Source: Fluviicola sp. (GTDB taxonomy: Bacteria > Bacteroidota > Bacteroidia > Flavobacteriales_D > Crocinitomicaceae). Taken from it: a DNA stretch of 64,000 bases. Shown one piece after another: positions 45,956 through 55,439 of the stretch. Both the position numbers and the translations under genes were made by a program. Positions within the stretch are counted from its first letter, which is position 1; every line of letters begins with the position of its first letter. The stretch covers positions 62,001 through 126,000 of the forward strand of contig JAGOAZ010000002.1 of the NCBI GenBank assembly GCA_017983675.1, in the 5' to 3' direction. The notes below the pieces were generated by a model, which saw only the letters and a program-made list of their open reading frames with translations, made no database searches and was not told the origin of the DNA.

Positions 45956-46420
45956 ATGTTTATAGCAACAGATTTAGAGTCACAACTCAGCTACTTAGCG
46001 CGCTTATCACAGGCAACAAAACCAGTATGGGGAAGCATGTCATCACAGCGTATGGTTGAACATTTAACGGATACCTTGCGCATTGCCACAGGAAAAAATC
46101 CGCAATCACTCGCCATTCCTGAGGAGAAATTGCCATCAATGTTACGCTTTTTAGAAAGTGATAAAGAAATGGCGCCTAATATAGCAGTAGCTTTTGCTAC
46201 TCCTGAAATGGAATTACGTCATGAGGAGCTTGAATTAGCAATTGATGAATTTGTCGATGAATGGTTAGCTTTTGAAGAGTTATATGCCGAACAACCCCTT
46301 CACACGAGTGTTCATCCGTTTTATGGAGCGTTGAATGGTGAACAATGGTTGCGTTTGGCGCAAAAGCACCACACACATCATTTCAAACAGTTTGGATTGA
46401 TCGCAGCTGATAAACTATAG
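45956..46420 (+). CDS. DUF1569/DinB-like protein
   Basis: The 154-residue helical protein fits the DUF1569 family, distant relatives of DinB-fold proteins. The conserved histidines that would bind metal are in RMVEHLTDT (about residue 31) and in the C-terminal HHTHHFKQFG cluster. The function is unknown; DinB-fold proteins are often thiol-dependent transferases. It is third in the operon with the LtaS-like enzyme and lipid kinase. Confidence 0.75.
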   Translation: MFIATDLESQLSYLARLSQATKPVWGSMSSQRMVEHLTDTLRIATGKNPQSLAIPEEKLPSMLRFLESDKEMAPNIAVAFATPEMELRHEELELAIDEFVDEWLAFEELYAEQPLHTSVHPFYGALNGEQWLRLAQKHHTHHFKQFGLIAADKL

Positions 46421-46451
46421 CAATTAAGCAAATTAAGCAAGATATTTGAAC

Positions 46452-46479
46452 TTGAATTGTGTCAGCTAACCTATATTTG
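46452..46479 (+). promoter_or_regulatory. Promoter of mutA-mutB
   Basis: TTG (46452-46454), 17 bases, TATATTTG (46472-46479): both elements and the spacing fit the Bacteroidota consensus. The predicted leader to the ATG at 46528 is about 43 bases, and no Shine-Dalgarno sequence precedes the start. Confidence 0.6.
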
Positions 46480-46527
46480 ACCCAATAAAAATGATGATAC
46501 CTTACTTGTTAACTAGAAAATAAACAT

Positions 46528-47847
46528 ATGGATAATCTGTTTTCTTCCTTCGATGCAACTTCAAAATCGGAATGGATAGCATTACTTGAAAAGGAGCTTA
46601 AAGGAGAATCAATTAATAAACTTCAAAAAGTTCATCCAATCGAAGAAATTGCTTTCCCAAGCTATCTTCACCGATCAGATAAAGGCGCTGATTGTTCAGA
46701 TCCAGGAAATGCTGATTACACAAGAGGTATTCAACAAACAACGAATGATTGGCACATTGGCACTTGTTTTCGAATAGAAACTATTGCAACAACAAACAAA
46801 GAAATGCTTTCAGCATTAATGGCAGGAACTACTGCGCTTGTTGTTCATGCAATGAATGAAAACGATCTAGATTTTCTACAACTTTTTGCTGGCGTTGAGT
46901 TACAATACATACACACAACATTTTATCCAAAAACTCCACAACAAGCCATTGATTTCGCTGCTTTTGTTGGCGAACATCCTGCAGCGATTGTTAGCGATTT
47001 TAACTCGGAGTTACTAGCTCAACTTGATAAAGTTAGCAAGGACAATTTAAGACCATTTGGAGTCAATGCCTATGCTGTTCAACAAGCTGGAGCTACAACT
47101 TGGCAAGAATTAGCTGTAGCACTTGCTGAAGGACATGAATTATTGGTTGAACAATTAGACGCCGGAATTCCAGTTGATAACGCAGCAAAAGCAATTCATT
47201 TTGTTCTTGGAATAGGAAATCAGTACTTTTTTGAAATCAGTAAAATACGTGCATTCAGAAGTCTCTGGGCACAAGTTGTTGCTGCATATAACCCGAAAAC
47301 GGATGCTGCTAAACAAGCAATCATCACTGCGCAAACAGGTTTCATGCGTATAGGTTTAAAAGATCCGTATACGAATTTATTGCGTCAAACTACAGAAGCA
47401 ATGTCTGCAGTTATTGGCGGCGTATTTCAATTGGTGGTTCAGCCGTACGATTGGCATGCTTCACCTCAAAAAACTGTTTTTACGCGCCGAATGGCAACCA
47501 ATATTTCCTTGTTGTTGAAAGAAGAATCGTATTTACACCTTGTCATTGATCCCGCTGGAGGTGCTTATGCAATTGACATGTTAACAGCAACAATCGCAGA
47601 AAGAACGTGGTCAGAATTTCAGTGGATAGAAAAACATGGAGGAATAACGCAAAACGAAGTTATCGCACATTTGACTGCTGCAATTACTGAGAAAGCGACA
47701 TTGCGTTTATCGAAAGTCCAAGCAAAAGAAGACAAAATAATCGGAATCAATTCATTTGAGAACCCCGATAAATCAGATTATCAATGGCAAACAAAGCCTT
47801 CAACTTGGAGAGGTTTGTCACCACTTATAATGGACACAGCAATATGA
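46528..47847 (+). CDS. mutA: Methylmalonyl-CoA mutase, small subunit
   Basis: The 439 residues match the TIM-barrel part of the mutase small subunit, with [18 protein letters not shown] and [19 protein letters not shown]. The subunit is catalytically inactive in known enzymes and pairs with MutB. The protein ends soon after the barrel, so the degenerate C-terminal cobalamin domain found in the ~620-residue form is missing; such short forms are usual in Bacteroidota. It overlaps mutB by 4 bases when the mutB start is placed at 47844. Confidence 0.93.
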   Translation: MDNLFSSFDATSKSEWIALLEKELKGESINKLQKVHPIEEIAFPSYLHRSDKGADCSDPGNADYTRGIQQTTNDWHIGTCFRIETIATTNKEMLSALMAGTTALVVHAMNENDLDFLQLFAGVELQYIHTTFYPKTPQQAIDFAAFVGEHPAAIVSDFNSELLAQLDKVSKDNLRPFGVNAYAVQQAGATTWQELAVALAEGHELLVEQLDAGIPVDNAAKAIHFVLGIGNQYFFEISKIRAFRSLWAQVVAAYNPKTDAAKQAIITAQTGFMRIGLKDPYTNLLRQTTEAMSAVIGGVFQLVVQPYDWHASPQKTVFTRRMATNISLLLKEESYLHLVIDPAGGAYAIDMLTATIAERTWSEFQWIEKHGGITQNEVIAHLTAAITEKATLRLSKVQAKEDKIIGINSFENPDKSDYQWQTKPSTWRGLSPLIMDTAI

Positions 47848-49976
47848 GTTTGAGAAAATCATTTGAAGCAATTGCTTTACAACAAACCGTTCAAAAAGGA
47901 AGTGATGCAACTCCTGTATTTACAACAGCTGAATCGATTCCATTAAAGAATTTTTATACTGAATCAGATAGTGAAGGTCTTTCACATCTGGGCTTTGTCA
48001 GTGGAAAAGCACCTTTTTTAAGAGGTCCCTATGGATCGATGTATGCAATTCGTCCGTGGACGATACGCCAGTACGCTGGATTTTCAACAGCAGAAGAATC
48101 GAATGCGTTTTATAGAAGAAACCTAGCTGCAGGACAAAAAGGATTGTCTGTTGCATTTGATTTAGCGACGCATCGTGGTTACGACTCCGATCACGAACGT
48201 GTGATGGGTGATGTTGGAAAAGCGGGTGTTGCGATTGACTCGATTTTAGACATGAAAGTATTGTTCGATCAAATACCATTGGATGAAATGTCTGTTTCAA
48301 TGACAATGAATGGTGCTGTCATTCCAATTATGGCGTTTTACATTGTTGCTGCAGAAGAACAAGGAGTAAAGCAAGAACAATTAACAGGAACGATTCAAAA
48401 TGATATTTTGAAGGAATTCATGGTGCGTAATACTTACATTTATCCACCAACTCCTTCGATGCGAATTATCTCTGATATTTTCGCGTACACGGCTAAAAAT
48501 ATGCCGCGTTTTAATTCCATTTCGATTTCTGGTTATCACATGCAAGAAGCAGGAGCAACAGCTAGTATCGAATTGGCTTATACCTTAGCTGACGGGCTTG
48601 AGTATTTGCGTGCTGGTATAGCCGCTGGGATGGATGTTGACAGTTTTGCTCCACGTTTGTCATTTTTCTGGGCAATCGGTATGAATCAATTCATGGAAAT
48701 TGCCAAATTACGAGCAGGTCGCTTGTTGTGGTCGAAATTGGTCGCTCAATTCAATCCGAAAAACGAAAAATCACTTGCCCTACGCACACATTGTCAAACT
48801 TCAGGATGGAGTTTAACGGAACAAGATCCATTTAATAATATTGCCCGAACATGTATTGAAGCTATGGCTGCTGGTTTTGGTGGAACACAATCGTTACATA
48901 CCAACGCATTGGACGAGGCTATTGCTTTGCCCACTGATTTTTCTGCACGCATAGCTCGAAATACACAGATTTATTTGCAAGCAGAAACTGGAATGACTGA
49001 TTTTATCGATCCTTGGGGTGGTAGTCATTATGTGGAAACATTAACGAATGATTTGGTCAATGAAGCATGGAAATTGATCCAAGAAGTCGAAGAACTTGGA
49101 GGAATGGCGAAAGCGATTGAAACGGGTATTCCAAAAATGCGTATTGAAGAGGCTGCAGCTCGCAAACAAGCAAAAATAGATGCTGGAAAAGATATTATTG
49201 TTGGAGTCAATCGCTATCAGTTGGACCAAGAAGATCAAATGGACATTTTGGAGGTTGATAATACACGTGTTAGAGATGCTCAAATCGAACGTCTTCAAAC
49301 ATTGAAAGCCAACCGTAACCAACAAGAAGTTGATGAATTATTAACGAAATTAGAAACTGCAGCGCGCACAGGTGAAGGGAATTTATTAGCTATCGCTGTT
49401 GAATGTGCTCGAGCACGCGCTTCGTTGGGAGAGATTTCTTTCGCAATGGAAAAAGTTTTTGGACGTCACCAAGCAATTATTCGTTCAATTAGTGGTGTAT
49501 ATTCTTCTGAAAGTATGAATGATAAAGATTTTGAAAAAGCCAAAGAATTAGTCCTTCAATTTGCAAAATTAGAAGGGCGTCGACCTCGAATCATGATTGC
49601 CAAAATGGGGCAAGATGGTCACGACAGAGGAGCAAAAGTTATTGCAACATCATTTGCTGATATTGGTTTTGATGTGGATATTGGCCCCTTGTTTCAAACA
49701 CCGGCAGAGGCTGCAAAACAAGCGATTGAAAACGATGTTCACGTTTTAGGTGTTTCGTCTTTAGCTGCAGGGCACAAAACATTGATTCCTCAAGTAATTG
49801 AAGAATTGAAAAACCAAGGTCGATCTGATATCATGGTTGTTGCTGGTGGAGTTATTCCAGCACAAGACTACGATTACTTATTCAAAGCCGGCGTTTTTGG
49901 TGTTTTTGGTCCAGGAACAAAAATTTCTACGGCTGCTCAACGAATTTTAAACTTATTAATTGAAAGTACAAATTGA
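47844..49976 (+). CDS. mutB: Methylmalonyl-CoA mutase, large (catalytic) subunit
   Basis: The adenosylcobalamin-dependent enzyme interconverts succinyl-CoA and (R)-methylmalonyl-CoA for propionate and odd-chain metabolism. From the ATG overlapping the mutA stop it has 710 residues; a longer frame from 47784 adds 20 improbable residues inside mutA. The substrate barrel carries [18 protein letters not shown] and [18 protein letters not shown]. The C-terminal B12 domain has the DxHxxG cobalt-ligand motif in [13 protein letters not shown]. No epimerase or MeaB chaperone gene is in the window. Confidence 0.97.
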   Translation: MSLRKSFEAIALQQTVQKGSDATPVFTTAESIPLKNFYTESDSEGLSHLGFVSGKAPFLRGPYGSMYAIRPWTIRQYAGFSTAEESNAFYRRNLAAGQKGLSVAFDLATHRGYDSDHERVMGDVGKAGVAIDSILDMKVLFDQIPLDEMSVSMTMNGAVIPIMAFYIVAAEEQGVKQEQLTGTIQNDILKEFMVRNTYIYPPTPSMRIISDIFAYTAKNMPRFNSISISGYHMQEAGATASIELAYTLADGLEYLRAGIAAGMDVDSFAPRLSFFWAIGMNQFMEIAKLRAGRLLWSKLVAQFNPKNEKSLALRTHCQTSGWSLTEQDPFNNIARTCIEAMAAGFGGTQSLHTNALDEAIALPTDFSARIARNTQIYLQAETGMTDFIDPWGGSHYVETLTNDLVNEAWKLIQEVEELGGMAKAIETGIPKMRIEEAAARKQAKIDAGKDIIVGVNRYQLDQEDQMDILEVDNTRVRDAQIERLQTLKANRNQQEVDELLTKLETAARTGEGNLLAIAVECARARASLGEISFAMEKVFGRHQAIIRSISGVYSSESMNDKDFEKAKELVLQFAKLEGRRPRIMIAKMGQDGHDRGAKVIATSFADIGFDVDIGPLFQTPAEAAKQAIENDVHVLGVSSLAAGHKTLIPQVIEELKNQGRSDIMVVAGGVIPAQDYDYLFKAGVFGVFGPGTKISTAAQRILNLLIESTN

Positions 49977-50047
49977 TTTAACTTTTGAAAAAGATTTGTA
50001 CATTCGGCATAATAATTGGAATAGAATAAAAAAAATAAATTGATAAA

Positions 50048-50764
50048 ATGAAAAATTTACTGTTATTAGTAGTGCTATTTGCTGTGAAACTTGTCAACGC
50101 TCAAGCACCAGATTACAATGATTTGACAATACTTTATGCAGACGGAAACTATGAAAAATTAGTGAAAGTTTCTGAAAAGTATACAGTTTCAGAAAAAACA
50201 AAAGGCGACGCATTACCTTATATGTGGTTGGGACGTGCTTTGTACAAAATTTCCTTGAGTGGAACCGATGATGAGAAATTTAAAACTGCTTACAAAGAGT
50301 CGTTTTCTAGTATTGGAAAATGCATCAAGTTGGACAAAGATAAAGCTGTACAAGAAGAGTTTGCTGAGTTTTTTGATGAATATAGAAATAGTGTCGTTGA
50401 GGCGATTAATAATGAAATGGCGATGCCTAAAAAAGCCTTGTCTTGGATTTTGAAATACTACAAAATCAATCCAAATAGTGTTGGAGCAAAGTACTTAGAA
50501 GCAGCATGCAAGTTTTTAGATAATGATAAAACTGGTGCAAATGTGTTGTGGAAAGATGCAGATAAAAAATTAGCAGCTGTTAACGATTTCGAGACTTGGT
50601 CTGAGGCAGAAAAAGATTTATTGCGCATGGGAATCGCTAAAACAGCTGAGTGTATGCTTAAAATGAAGCAAGATGAAAAAGCGAAAGCCTTGGTCATGAA
50701 AGTTGCTGATTGGTTCGGTGATGATGCTGATTTCAAAGAGGTTTATGAAAAATATGTTGGCTAA
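50048..50764 (+). CDS. Secreted helical (TPR-like) protein
   Basis: The 238 residues start with a signal peptide (KNLLLLVVLFAVKLVNAQ). The mature part is all-helical, with pairs such as DYNDLTILYADGNYEKLVKV and KAKALVMKVADWFGDDADF, a pattern like tetratricopeptide repeats. No catalytic motif is seen, and it probably works as a periplasmic adaptor. It follows mutB by 71 bases. TACATTCG at 49999 could be a weak -7 box of its own. Confidence 0.7.
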   Translation: MKNLLLLVVLFAVKLVNAQAPDYNDLTILYADGNYEKLVKVSEKYTVSEKTKGDALPYMWLGRALYKISLSGTDDEKFKTAYKESFSSIGKCIKLDKDKAVQEEFAEFFDEYRNSVVEAINNEMAMPKKALSWILKYYKINPNSVGAKYLEAACKFLDNDKTGANVLWKDADKKLAAVNDFETWSEAEKDLLRMGIAKTAECMLKMKQDEKAKALVMKVADWFGDDADFKEVYEKYVG

Positions 50765-50783
50765 TTCAACCAATAAAAATTTG

Positions 50784-50815
50784 AAAAGACTGTAGTAATT
50801 TACAGTCTTTTTTTT
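50784..50815 (+). terminator. Terminator of the TPR-like gene
   Basis: AAAAGACTGTA pairs with TACAGTCTTTT around a 6-base loop, followed by a long T-run. Confidence 0.9.
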
Positions 50816-50879
50816 GCTGTAAACATTTTATTGGGAATATCTTTTTTAGTTTGTGTTACAAGGTTGAACTGGATTCTTT

Positions 50880-50887
50880 TACCTTCG
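50880..50887 (+). promoter_or_regulatory. -7-like box of the FtsB-like gene, abutting the start codon
   Basis: TACCTTCG ends 4 bases before the ATG at 50892, one mismatch from TAnnTTTG. The same octamer lies before the helicase and ChaN-like genes. Confidence 0.4.
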
Positions 50888-50891
50888 TCTT

Positions 50892-51176
50892 ATGAAAAAA
50901 TACCTGCACGTTTTTAAAAACAAATACATATTTGCACTGACAGTGTTTGGTATCTATAATTTGTTTCTAGATGAGGTTGATTTGTTTACTGTTATTAACC
51001 AAAACAGACGTTTATCTGAATTGAGAGAAACAGAAATGAGTGTCGCGGCTGATTTAAAAGAAACGAAGTATACCTTGAAACAATTACGTCAAAATTATGC
51101 ATTGGAAAAATATGCACGCGAAGAAAAGTTGTTTAAAAAAGATGATGAAGATATTTTCATCATTACGACAGATTAA
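50892..51176 (+). CDS. Septum-formation initiator (FtsB/DivIC-like)
   Basis: The 94-residue bitopic protein has a short basic N-terminus, one membrane helix (about 12-30) and then a coiled coil (SELRETEMSVAADLKETKY). It ends with YALEKYAREEKLFKKDDED, the 'YAREK' motif typical of FtsB/DivIC. It should join FtsL and FtsQ in the divisome. It stands alone and ends overlapping the convergent SpoIID-like gene by 4 bases. Confidence 0.88.
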   Translation: MKKYLHVFKNKYIFALTVFGIYNLFLDEVDLFTVINQNRRLSELRETEMSVAADLKETKYTLKQLRQNYALEKYAREEKLFKKDDEDIFIITTD

Positions 51177-52354
51177 TCGAACGACAGACTTTCTGCTTTT
51201 TGACCGTAAAAATGCTGTTTTGTTGCGTCTATTATCGTGACACCAGGAAAATAATACAACGCAATTTGCATGTAATTGTATTTGTATTTTGCCATTTTCA
51301 TTGCGCCTTCTTGACAAAGACCAACACCATGACCAAAGCCCCGACCACGCAATACCACGTCAGTACCTTCTGGATAGCTAGTGAAGAAAGTCGATTTTAA
51401 TTTAAACTGTTCACGTAGATCTCGTAACGGTATACCTAACCAAGGATATTGATAAAAAGCATAACGTTCCGGTTGATTAAAGGTGTAAATCATGGGTCCA
51501 AGAACAGAATCTTCAATTGGATAATTGTACTTTGTTACTAAAAAATCGCGCCAATCAGCTTGAGGTATACGTTTTTCCCAAGTCGCTTGTTTTGTGTAAA
51601 TGCAAAACGTATCCTTGAACGCATTCAAATAGGGAACTTTTGAGTTCCAAACGTAATCGGGTTCCGATGTTTGTCCACCACAATTGGCATGAAAATAGGC
51701 GTCTACCAATTGACCTTTTTCATCAATCATTAATTTCCCTATTGTTTGCCGAACAGCTGAATCGATTAAAGGAGTGAAGCGTAATTGATAATGATATGCT
51801 TGACAATGTGTGCGGTCGCATAAATCAAAACCTTCTTTTTCGTGTTTTTTTCGGTATTTATAAGCGTATGTGCGGCTCATTAAGGCCTGTACTTTATAAT
51901 ATTCCAAGTCCTTTCCGCCTCCACCTTCAGATTCTACAACACCAGATAAATAATTATTGATATCAACTAAGTTGACAATAGTTAGTCCATTCGCACCAAC
52001 CGTAATCTCAATATCGTCTTTGTATTTCCGTTCTTTAACTTGAGGCGTTTTACAAGCATAAACAATTGAGTGATCCGATTTTGTACTATAGACGCTTACT
52101 TTATTTGCAAGTGCAACTTCTACAACACCTACTTTTATACTGATTTTTTTATCACTTGTAATACTTAATTCGATAAATTCAGTTGGTAATATTGTTGCAA
52201 CTTCCGTAGTGTCGGCATAGACATTGAAACTGGCATCGGCATAAGCGAACACAATTTTTTTAACGTCATAATCACGCAAAACACCTATTCTCATTTGTTG
52301 TGCAACAAAAAAGAACGGCAAGAAAACAAACGCTAATGTGCATATTCGAATCAC
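51173..52354 (-). CDS. SpoIID/LytB-domain protein
   Basis: The 393-residue secreted protein has an N-terminal hydrophobic signal and a SpoIID domain with VVESEGGGGKDLEYYKVQALMSR (split: VVESEGGG, then YKVQALMSRTYAY), CDRTHCQAYH and the C-terminal RGRGFGHGVGLCQEGAM. SpoIID is a lytic transglycosylase that cleaves peptidoglycan stripped of peptides. In non-sporulating Bacteroidota a cell-wall remodelling role in the periplasm is expected. The start is GTG (52352-52354), five bases behind a perfect -7 box. Confidence 0.88.
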   Translation of the reverse strand: MIRICTLAFVFLPFFFVAQQMRIGVLRDYDVKKIVFAYADASFNVYADTTEVATILPTEFIELSITSDKKISIKVGVVEVALANKVSVYSTKSDHSIVYACKTPQVKERKYKDDIEITVGANGLTIVNLVDINNYLSGVVESEGGGGKDLEYYKVQALMSRTYAYKYRKKHEKEGFDLCDRTHCQAYHYQLRFTPLIDSAVRQTIGKLMIDEKGQLVDAYFHANCGGQTSEPDYVWNSKVPYLNAFKDTFCIYTKQATWEKRIPQADWRDFLVTKYNYPIEDSVLGPMIYTFNQPERYAFYQYPWLGIPLRDLREQFKLKSTFFTSYPEGTDVVLRGRGFGHGVGLCQEGAMKMAKYKYNYMQIALYYFPGVTIIDATKQHFYGQKAESLSFD

Positions 52355-52359
52355 GGATA

Positions 52360-52367
52360 CAAAATTA
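52360..52367 (-). promoter_or_regulatory. -7 box of the SpoIID-like gene, abutting a GTG start
   Basis: On the minus strand TAATTTTG, then TATCC, then GTG. It matches TAnnTTTG exactly, so a leaderless mRNA with a GTG start is predicted. Confidence 0.5.
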
Positions 52368-52397
52368 AACAGGTCAATGCAGTATTTTGATTGGTCC

Positions 52398-53513
52398 TTA
52401 AATAGTTTTCAACAAGAATTGTGCAACTTTTTCAGATGCACCGCCAATTCCTAGTAAATCATTAAGTTCCTGATATCCGGCTAGTATAGTTTCCCGATCT
52501 TTCCCACCTGGAATAATGGATTTGAACGATTCGTCTAAACGTTCAACAGAGCACTCTTTTTGGATCAATTCGGTTACGAGTTCTTTGTTTAGTATCAAAT
52601 TAACGAGAGAAATATAGGTGATTGACACCAGTTTTTTTGCGATAGCATACGAAATAGGATTACCAATGTAACAAACAACTTGAGGCACATTGAACAAAGC
52701 TGTTTCTAATGTTGCTGTTCCAGATGTAACAACTGCAGCTGTTGCTTGTTGTAATAAGGTATATGTCTGTCCGAAAACAACACTCACATCTTTTTCGCCG
52801 ATGAACGTTGCATACAAGGATGGATCCATGTTTGGCGCTCCTGCAATCACAAAGTGATATTCGGGATAGTTGTCTACCAGAGATAGCATCACGGGTAATT
52901 TCGTTTTCAACTCTTGCACCCGACTTCCTGGAAGAATCGCAATTATTGGTCGTTTATCTGTAGGATTTAACGGTAACTGTTGTGCTGGCGTTGCATTGAA
53001 TTGTTCAATAGCATCTAATAATGGATTTCCAACATACGTTACATCGATATCGTGTTTTGCATAAAACGCTTTTTCAAAAGGAAGAATGACAAATAGTTGA
53101 TAAACGTCCCGTCGTATTTTTTCTACTCTTTTTTCTTTCCACGCCCAAACAGTCGGGGAGATGTAATAGTAAACTTTGATATTGTTTTTTTTTGCCCATT
53201 CAGCAATACGCAGATTAAATCCTGGATAGTCAATGAGTAACAACGCATCTGGTTGGAATGCAAGAATATCCTTTTTACAAAAACGCATGTTGCGTATAAT
53301 TGTCCGAATATTCAGTAGGACCTCAATAAATCCCATAAAAGCCAATTCTTTGATGTGTTTGGCTCTTGTTCCCCCAACAGCGGTCATTTTATCACCTCCC
53401 CAAAAACGTATGTTTGTGTCAGGCGCACCGCGGTAAATTTCTTTCATGACATTTGCGCCATGCAAATCTCCAGAAGCTTCACCACTGATAATATACAATT
53501 TCTTTTTGGTCAT
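52398..53513 (-). CDS. lpxB: Lipid-A-disaccharide synthase
   Basis: LpxB joins UDP-diacylglucosamine to lipid X, forming the lipid A disaccharide at the inner membrane. The 371 residues start with YIISGEASGDLHGANV, contain the GT-B core motifs PTVWAWKEKR and LPGSRVQELKTK, and VTSGTATLETALFNVPQVV. It overlaps the 3-TM gene by one base, giving a surE / small membrane protein / lpxB operon. Confidence 0.96.
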   Translation of the reverse strand: MTKKKLYIISGEASGDLHGANVMKEIYRGAPDTNIRFWGGDKMTAVGGTRAKHIKELAFMGFIEVLLNIRTIIRNMRFCKKDILAFQPDALLLIDYPGFNLRIAEWAKKNNIKVYYYISPTVWAWKEKRVEKIRRDVYQLFVILPFEKAFYAKHDIDVTYVGNPLLDAIEQFNATPAQQLPLNPTDKRPIIAILPGSRVQELKTKLPVMLSLVDNYPEYHFVIAGAPNMDPSLYATFIGEKDVSVVFGQTYTLLQQATAAVVTSGTATLETALFNVPQVVCYIGNPISYAIAKKLVSITYISLVNLILNKELVTELIQKECSVERLDESFKSIIPGGKDRETILAGYQELNDLLGIGGASEKVAQFLLKTI

Positions 53514-53824
53514 TATCGCAGCAAGTTAATGTATACGATATAGGGTAGGTAACTAGCTGAGCCAATGATAATTCCACGGGCAATATCGTAACGTTCTTTG
53601 TTTAAAAACAAGAAAAACCACGCTAAATTTGGAATGATGGACAGAGAAATAAATTTGCTTTGTACGACCATATCAATCGTGAACTTATGCCAAAGTTGTT
53701 CAAAGTAAAAATTTTGTGTGAAAGCAAGTATTAATATTGTCAACGGAATAAGGACAAGTGGGGATAAAGCGCCGATGACCGTTCCAGCTGTTAATCGTAT
53801 ATTCCAATAGATTTTTCGTTTCAT
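53513..53824 (-). CDS. Small three-helix membrane protein between surE and lpxB
   Basis: The 103-residue protein is hydrophobic with three helices at about residues 12-36, 57-75 and 82-101. There are no cysteines and no known motif. Its start overlaps the surE stop by 4 bases and its last base is shared with the lpxB start, so all three are translationally coupled. A helper role in lipid A assembly is an inference from position only. Confidence 0.75.
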   Translation of the reverse strand: MKRKIYWNIRLTAGTVIGALSPLVLIPLTILILAFTQNFYFEQLWHKFTIDMVVQSKFISLSIIPNLAWFFLFLNKERYDIARGIIIGSASYLPYIVYINLLR

Positions 53825-54585
53825 AAAAATTGTTGCGTTAGTTGTTGAATTGCATCGTGAGCTGTAAGATCAAAATGAGTTGGTACGATACTCGCGTAAC
53901 CTTGATCCAGGTAATACAAATCGGTGTCGTGCGCATCTTCTCGTTGATCGAATTTACCGGTTAACCAATAATACGTTCGACCAAATTGATCCATTCGTTT
54001 GTCAAAACGATCTTCCCAGAATGCATAAGCTTGTCTGCATACTTTGATTCCTTTCAAATCAGCTACTGCCACTTTTGGTATATTGACATTTAAACAAACA
54101 CCTTTTGGAAGTCCATTTTGCAAAACACTTGGAATTACCTTTCGAGCAACAGCTTGAGCTGTTGAAAAATCAGCATTTTCATCAAAATCGTCGTATGAAA
54201 AACCGATGCTAGGAATGTGTTCCATTGCACCTTCTATTGTTGCAGACATGGTTCCAGAATACAATACATTCGTTGATGAATTAGCACCGTGATTGATTCC
54301 TGACAAGACTAAATCTGGTTTGCGATGGAGCACCTCATAAATCCCTAATTTCACACAATCAACGGGTGTTCCAGAACATGAATGAGCAGGTATTGTATCG
54401 AAAATGGAGGATTCGGATAAGCGTAGCGGATCGTTGAATGTTATCGCATGACCCATTCCAGATTGCGGTTTGTCAGGCGCTACTACAACTACATCGCCAA
54501 AATCTTTCGCTACATCAACAAGTGCTTTGATTCCTTTTGCGTAAAGGCTATCGTCATTTGTTATTAAAATCAAGGGTTTGTTCAT
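53821..54585 (-). CDS. surE: 5'/3'-nucleotidase SurE
   Basis: The 254-residue cytosolic survival phosphatase has the metal-binding ILITNDDSLYAKG (D11, D12) near the N-terminus, APDKPQSGMGHAITF, GTPVDCVKLG and SGINHGANSSTNVLYSGT. It dephosphorylates nucleoside monophosphates and short polyphosphates. It is the first gene of the operon that leads to lpxB. Confidence 0.95.
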   Translation of the reverse strand: MNKPLILITNDDSLYAKGIKALVDVAKDFGDVVVVAPDKPQSGMGHAITFNDPLRLSESSIFDTIPAHSCSGTPVDCVKLGIYEVLHRKPDLVLSGINHGANSSTNVLYSGTMSATIEGAMEHIPSIGFSYDDFDENADFSTAQAVARKVIPSVLQNGLPKGVCLNVNIPKVAVADLKGIKVCRQAYAFWEDRFDKRMDQFGRTYYWLTGKFDQREDAHDTDLYYLDQGYASIVPTHFDLTAHDAIQQLTQQFL

Positions 54586-54599
54586 GCCAATAATTTTAA

Positions 54600-54607
54600 C
54601 AAAGGTA
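54600..54607 (-). promoter_or_regulatory. -7 box of surE-lpxB
   Basis: On the minus strand TACCTTTG matches TAnnTTTG exactly, ending 14 bases before the surE ATG. Confidence 0.45.
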
Positions 54608-54647
54608 CAAAATCTAAGTGCTGAACATTACCTATATTGAGAAGCGA

Positions 54648-55283
54648 TTAAATATAACCTTTGTCTTTTGCCCAACTACTCAATAAAGCAGCGTTTGGAA
54701 TGTTCAATTTTTTGAGGATATTGTGGCGGTGAGTTTCTACTGTTCTAACAGAAATAAAGATTTTTTCAGCAATTTCTTTCGATGTAAAACCTTGCGAAAT
54801 CAGTGTTACAATTTCTATTTCTTTGTTTGTCAATTCTTTTTCAGTAGGTTTATCGGTGTCAATGATTTGGTTGATGAATTTTTCTTTGATATCGGCTGCT
54901 AAATAGATTTTGTCATTCATAACTGCGTCAATAGCAGCAACTAATTCTTCTCTGCTTGTGTTTTTACTCAAATAACCTTTTGCGCCTTTCGATAAAAATT
55001 TCTTCACCAATGCAACATCATCGTGCAATGAAAGTCCAATGACACGTGTTTTTGGTAATGAATTACATATTTTCTCTGTTGCGTCAAAGCCATTACTGTT
55101 TTTCAAGTTAATGTCCATGAGTACAACTTCAGGTCTAAAAATAGAACAAACTTCGTATGCTTCGTCAGCTGTTTCAGCGGTACCAATTACTTTGATACGG
55201 TTCGTCATTTGCAAAATTGCTGTCCAAGCCTCTCGGATTAATTGATGATCGTCAACGATTAATACTTTAATTTCTTCTGTCAT
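54648..55283 (-). CDS. Orphan NarL/LuxR-type response regulator
   Basis: The 211-residue protein has a receiver domain with the acidic pair D11/D12 and phosphoacceptor D57 (VVLMDINL), and a LuxR helix-turn-helix (FTSKEIAEKIFISVRTVETHRHN). No histidine kinase gene is next to it, so the partner is elsewhere. A 9-bp inverted repeat, TGTTTTAAT-N14-ATTAAAACA, lies at 55312-55343 upstream and could be its own operator. Confidence 0.93.
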   Translation of the reverse strand: MTEEIKVLIVDDHQLIREAWTAILQMTNRIKVIGTAETADEAYEVCSIFRPEVVLMDINLKNSNGFDATEKICNSLPKTRVIGLSLHDDVALVKKFLSKGAKGYLSKNTSREELVAAIDAVMNDKIYLAADIKEKFINQIIDTDKPTEKELTNKEIEIVTLISQGFTSKEIAEKIFISVRTVETHRHNILKKLNIPNAALLSSWAKDKGYI

Positions 55284-55311
55284 AATTTGTGACTAAATTT
55301 TGAAAATAAAG

Positions 55312-55343
55312 TGTTTTAATGCTTGAGAATAAGTATTAAAACA
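55312..55343. promoter_or_regulatory. Inverted repeat upstream of the orphan response regulator
   Basis: TGTTTTAAT (55312-55320) and ATTAAAACA (55335-55343) are exact inverted copies, 14 bases apart, 29 to 60 bases before the regulator start. It is an operator candidate or an RNA hairpin in the leader. Confidence 0.4.
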
Positions 55344-55439
55344 AAGTAGTTTATGTTAATGTGTAATAAATTTTAAGTAAATATACGTAATTAATTGTCA
55401 TCTAAACAAGTGTTTACGATGCAGTGCCTAATGAATACC

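Noticed and set aside
47784-47843. Longer N-terminus of MutB inside mutA
   Set aside because: The ATG at 47844 overlaps the mutA stop in the usual ATGA way, and the extra residues are the out-of-frame reading of mutA.
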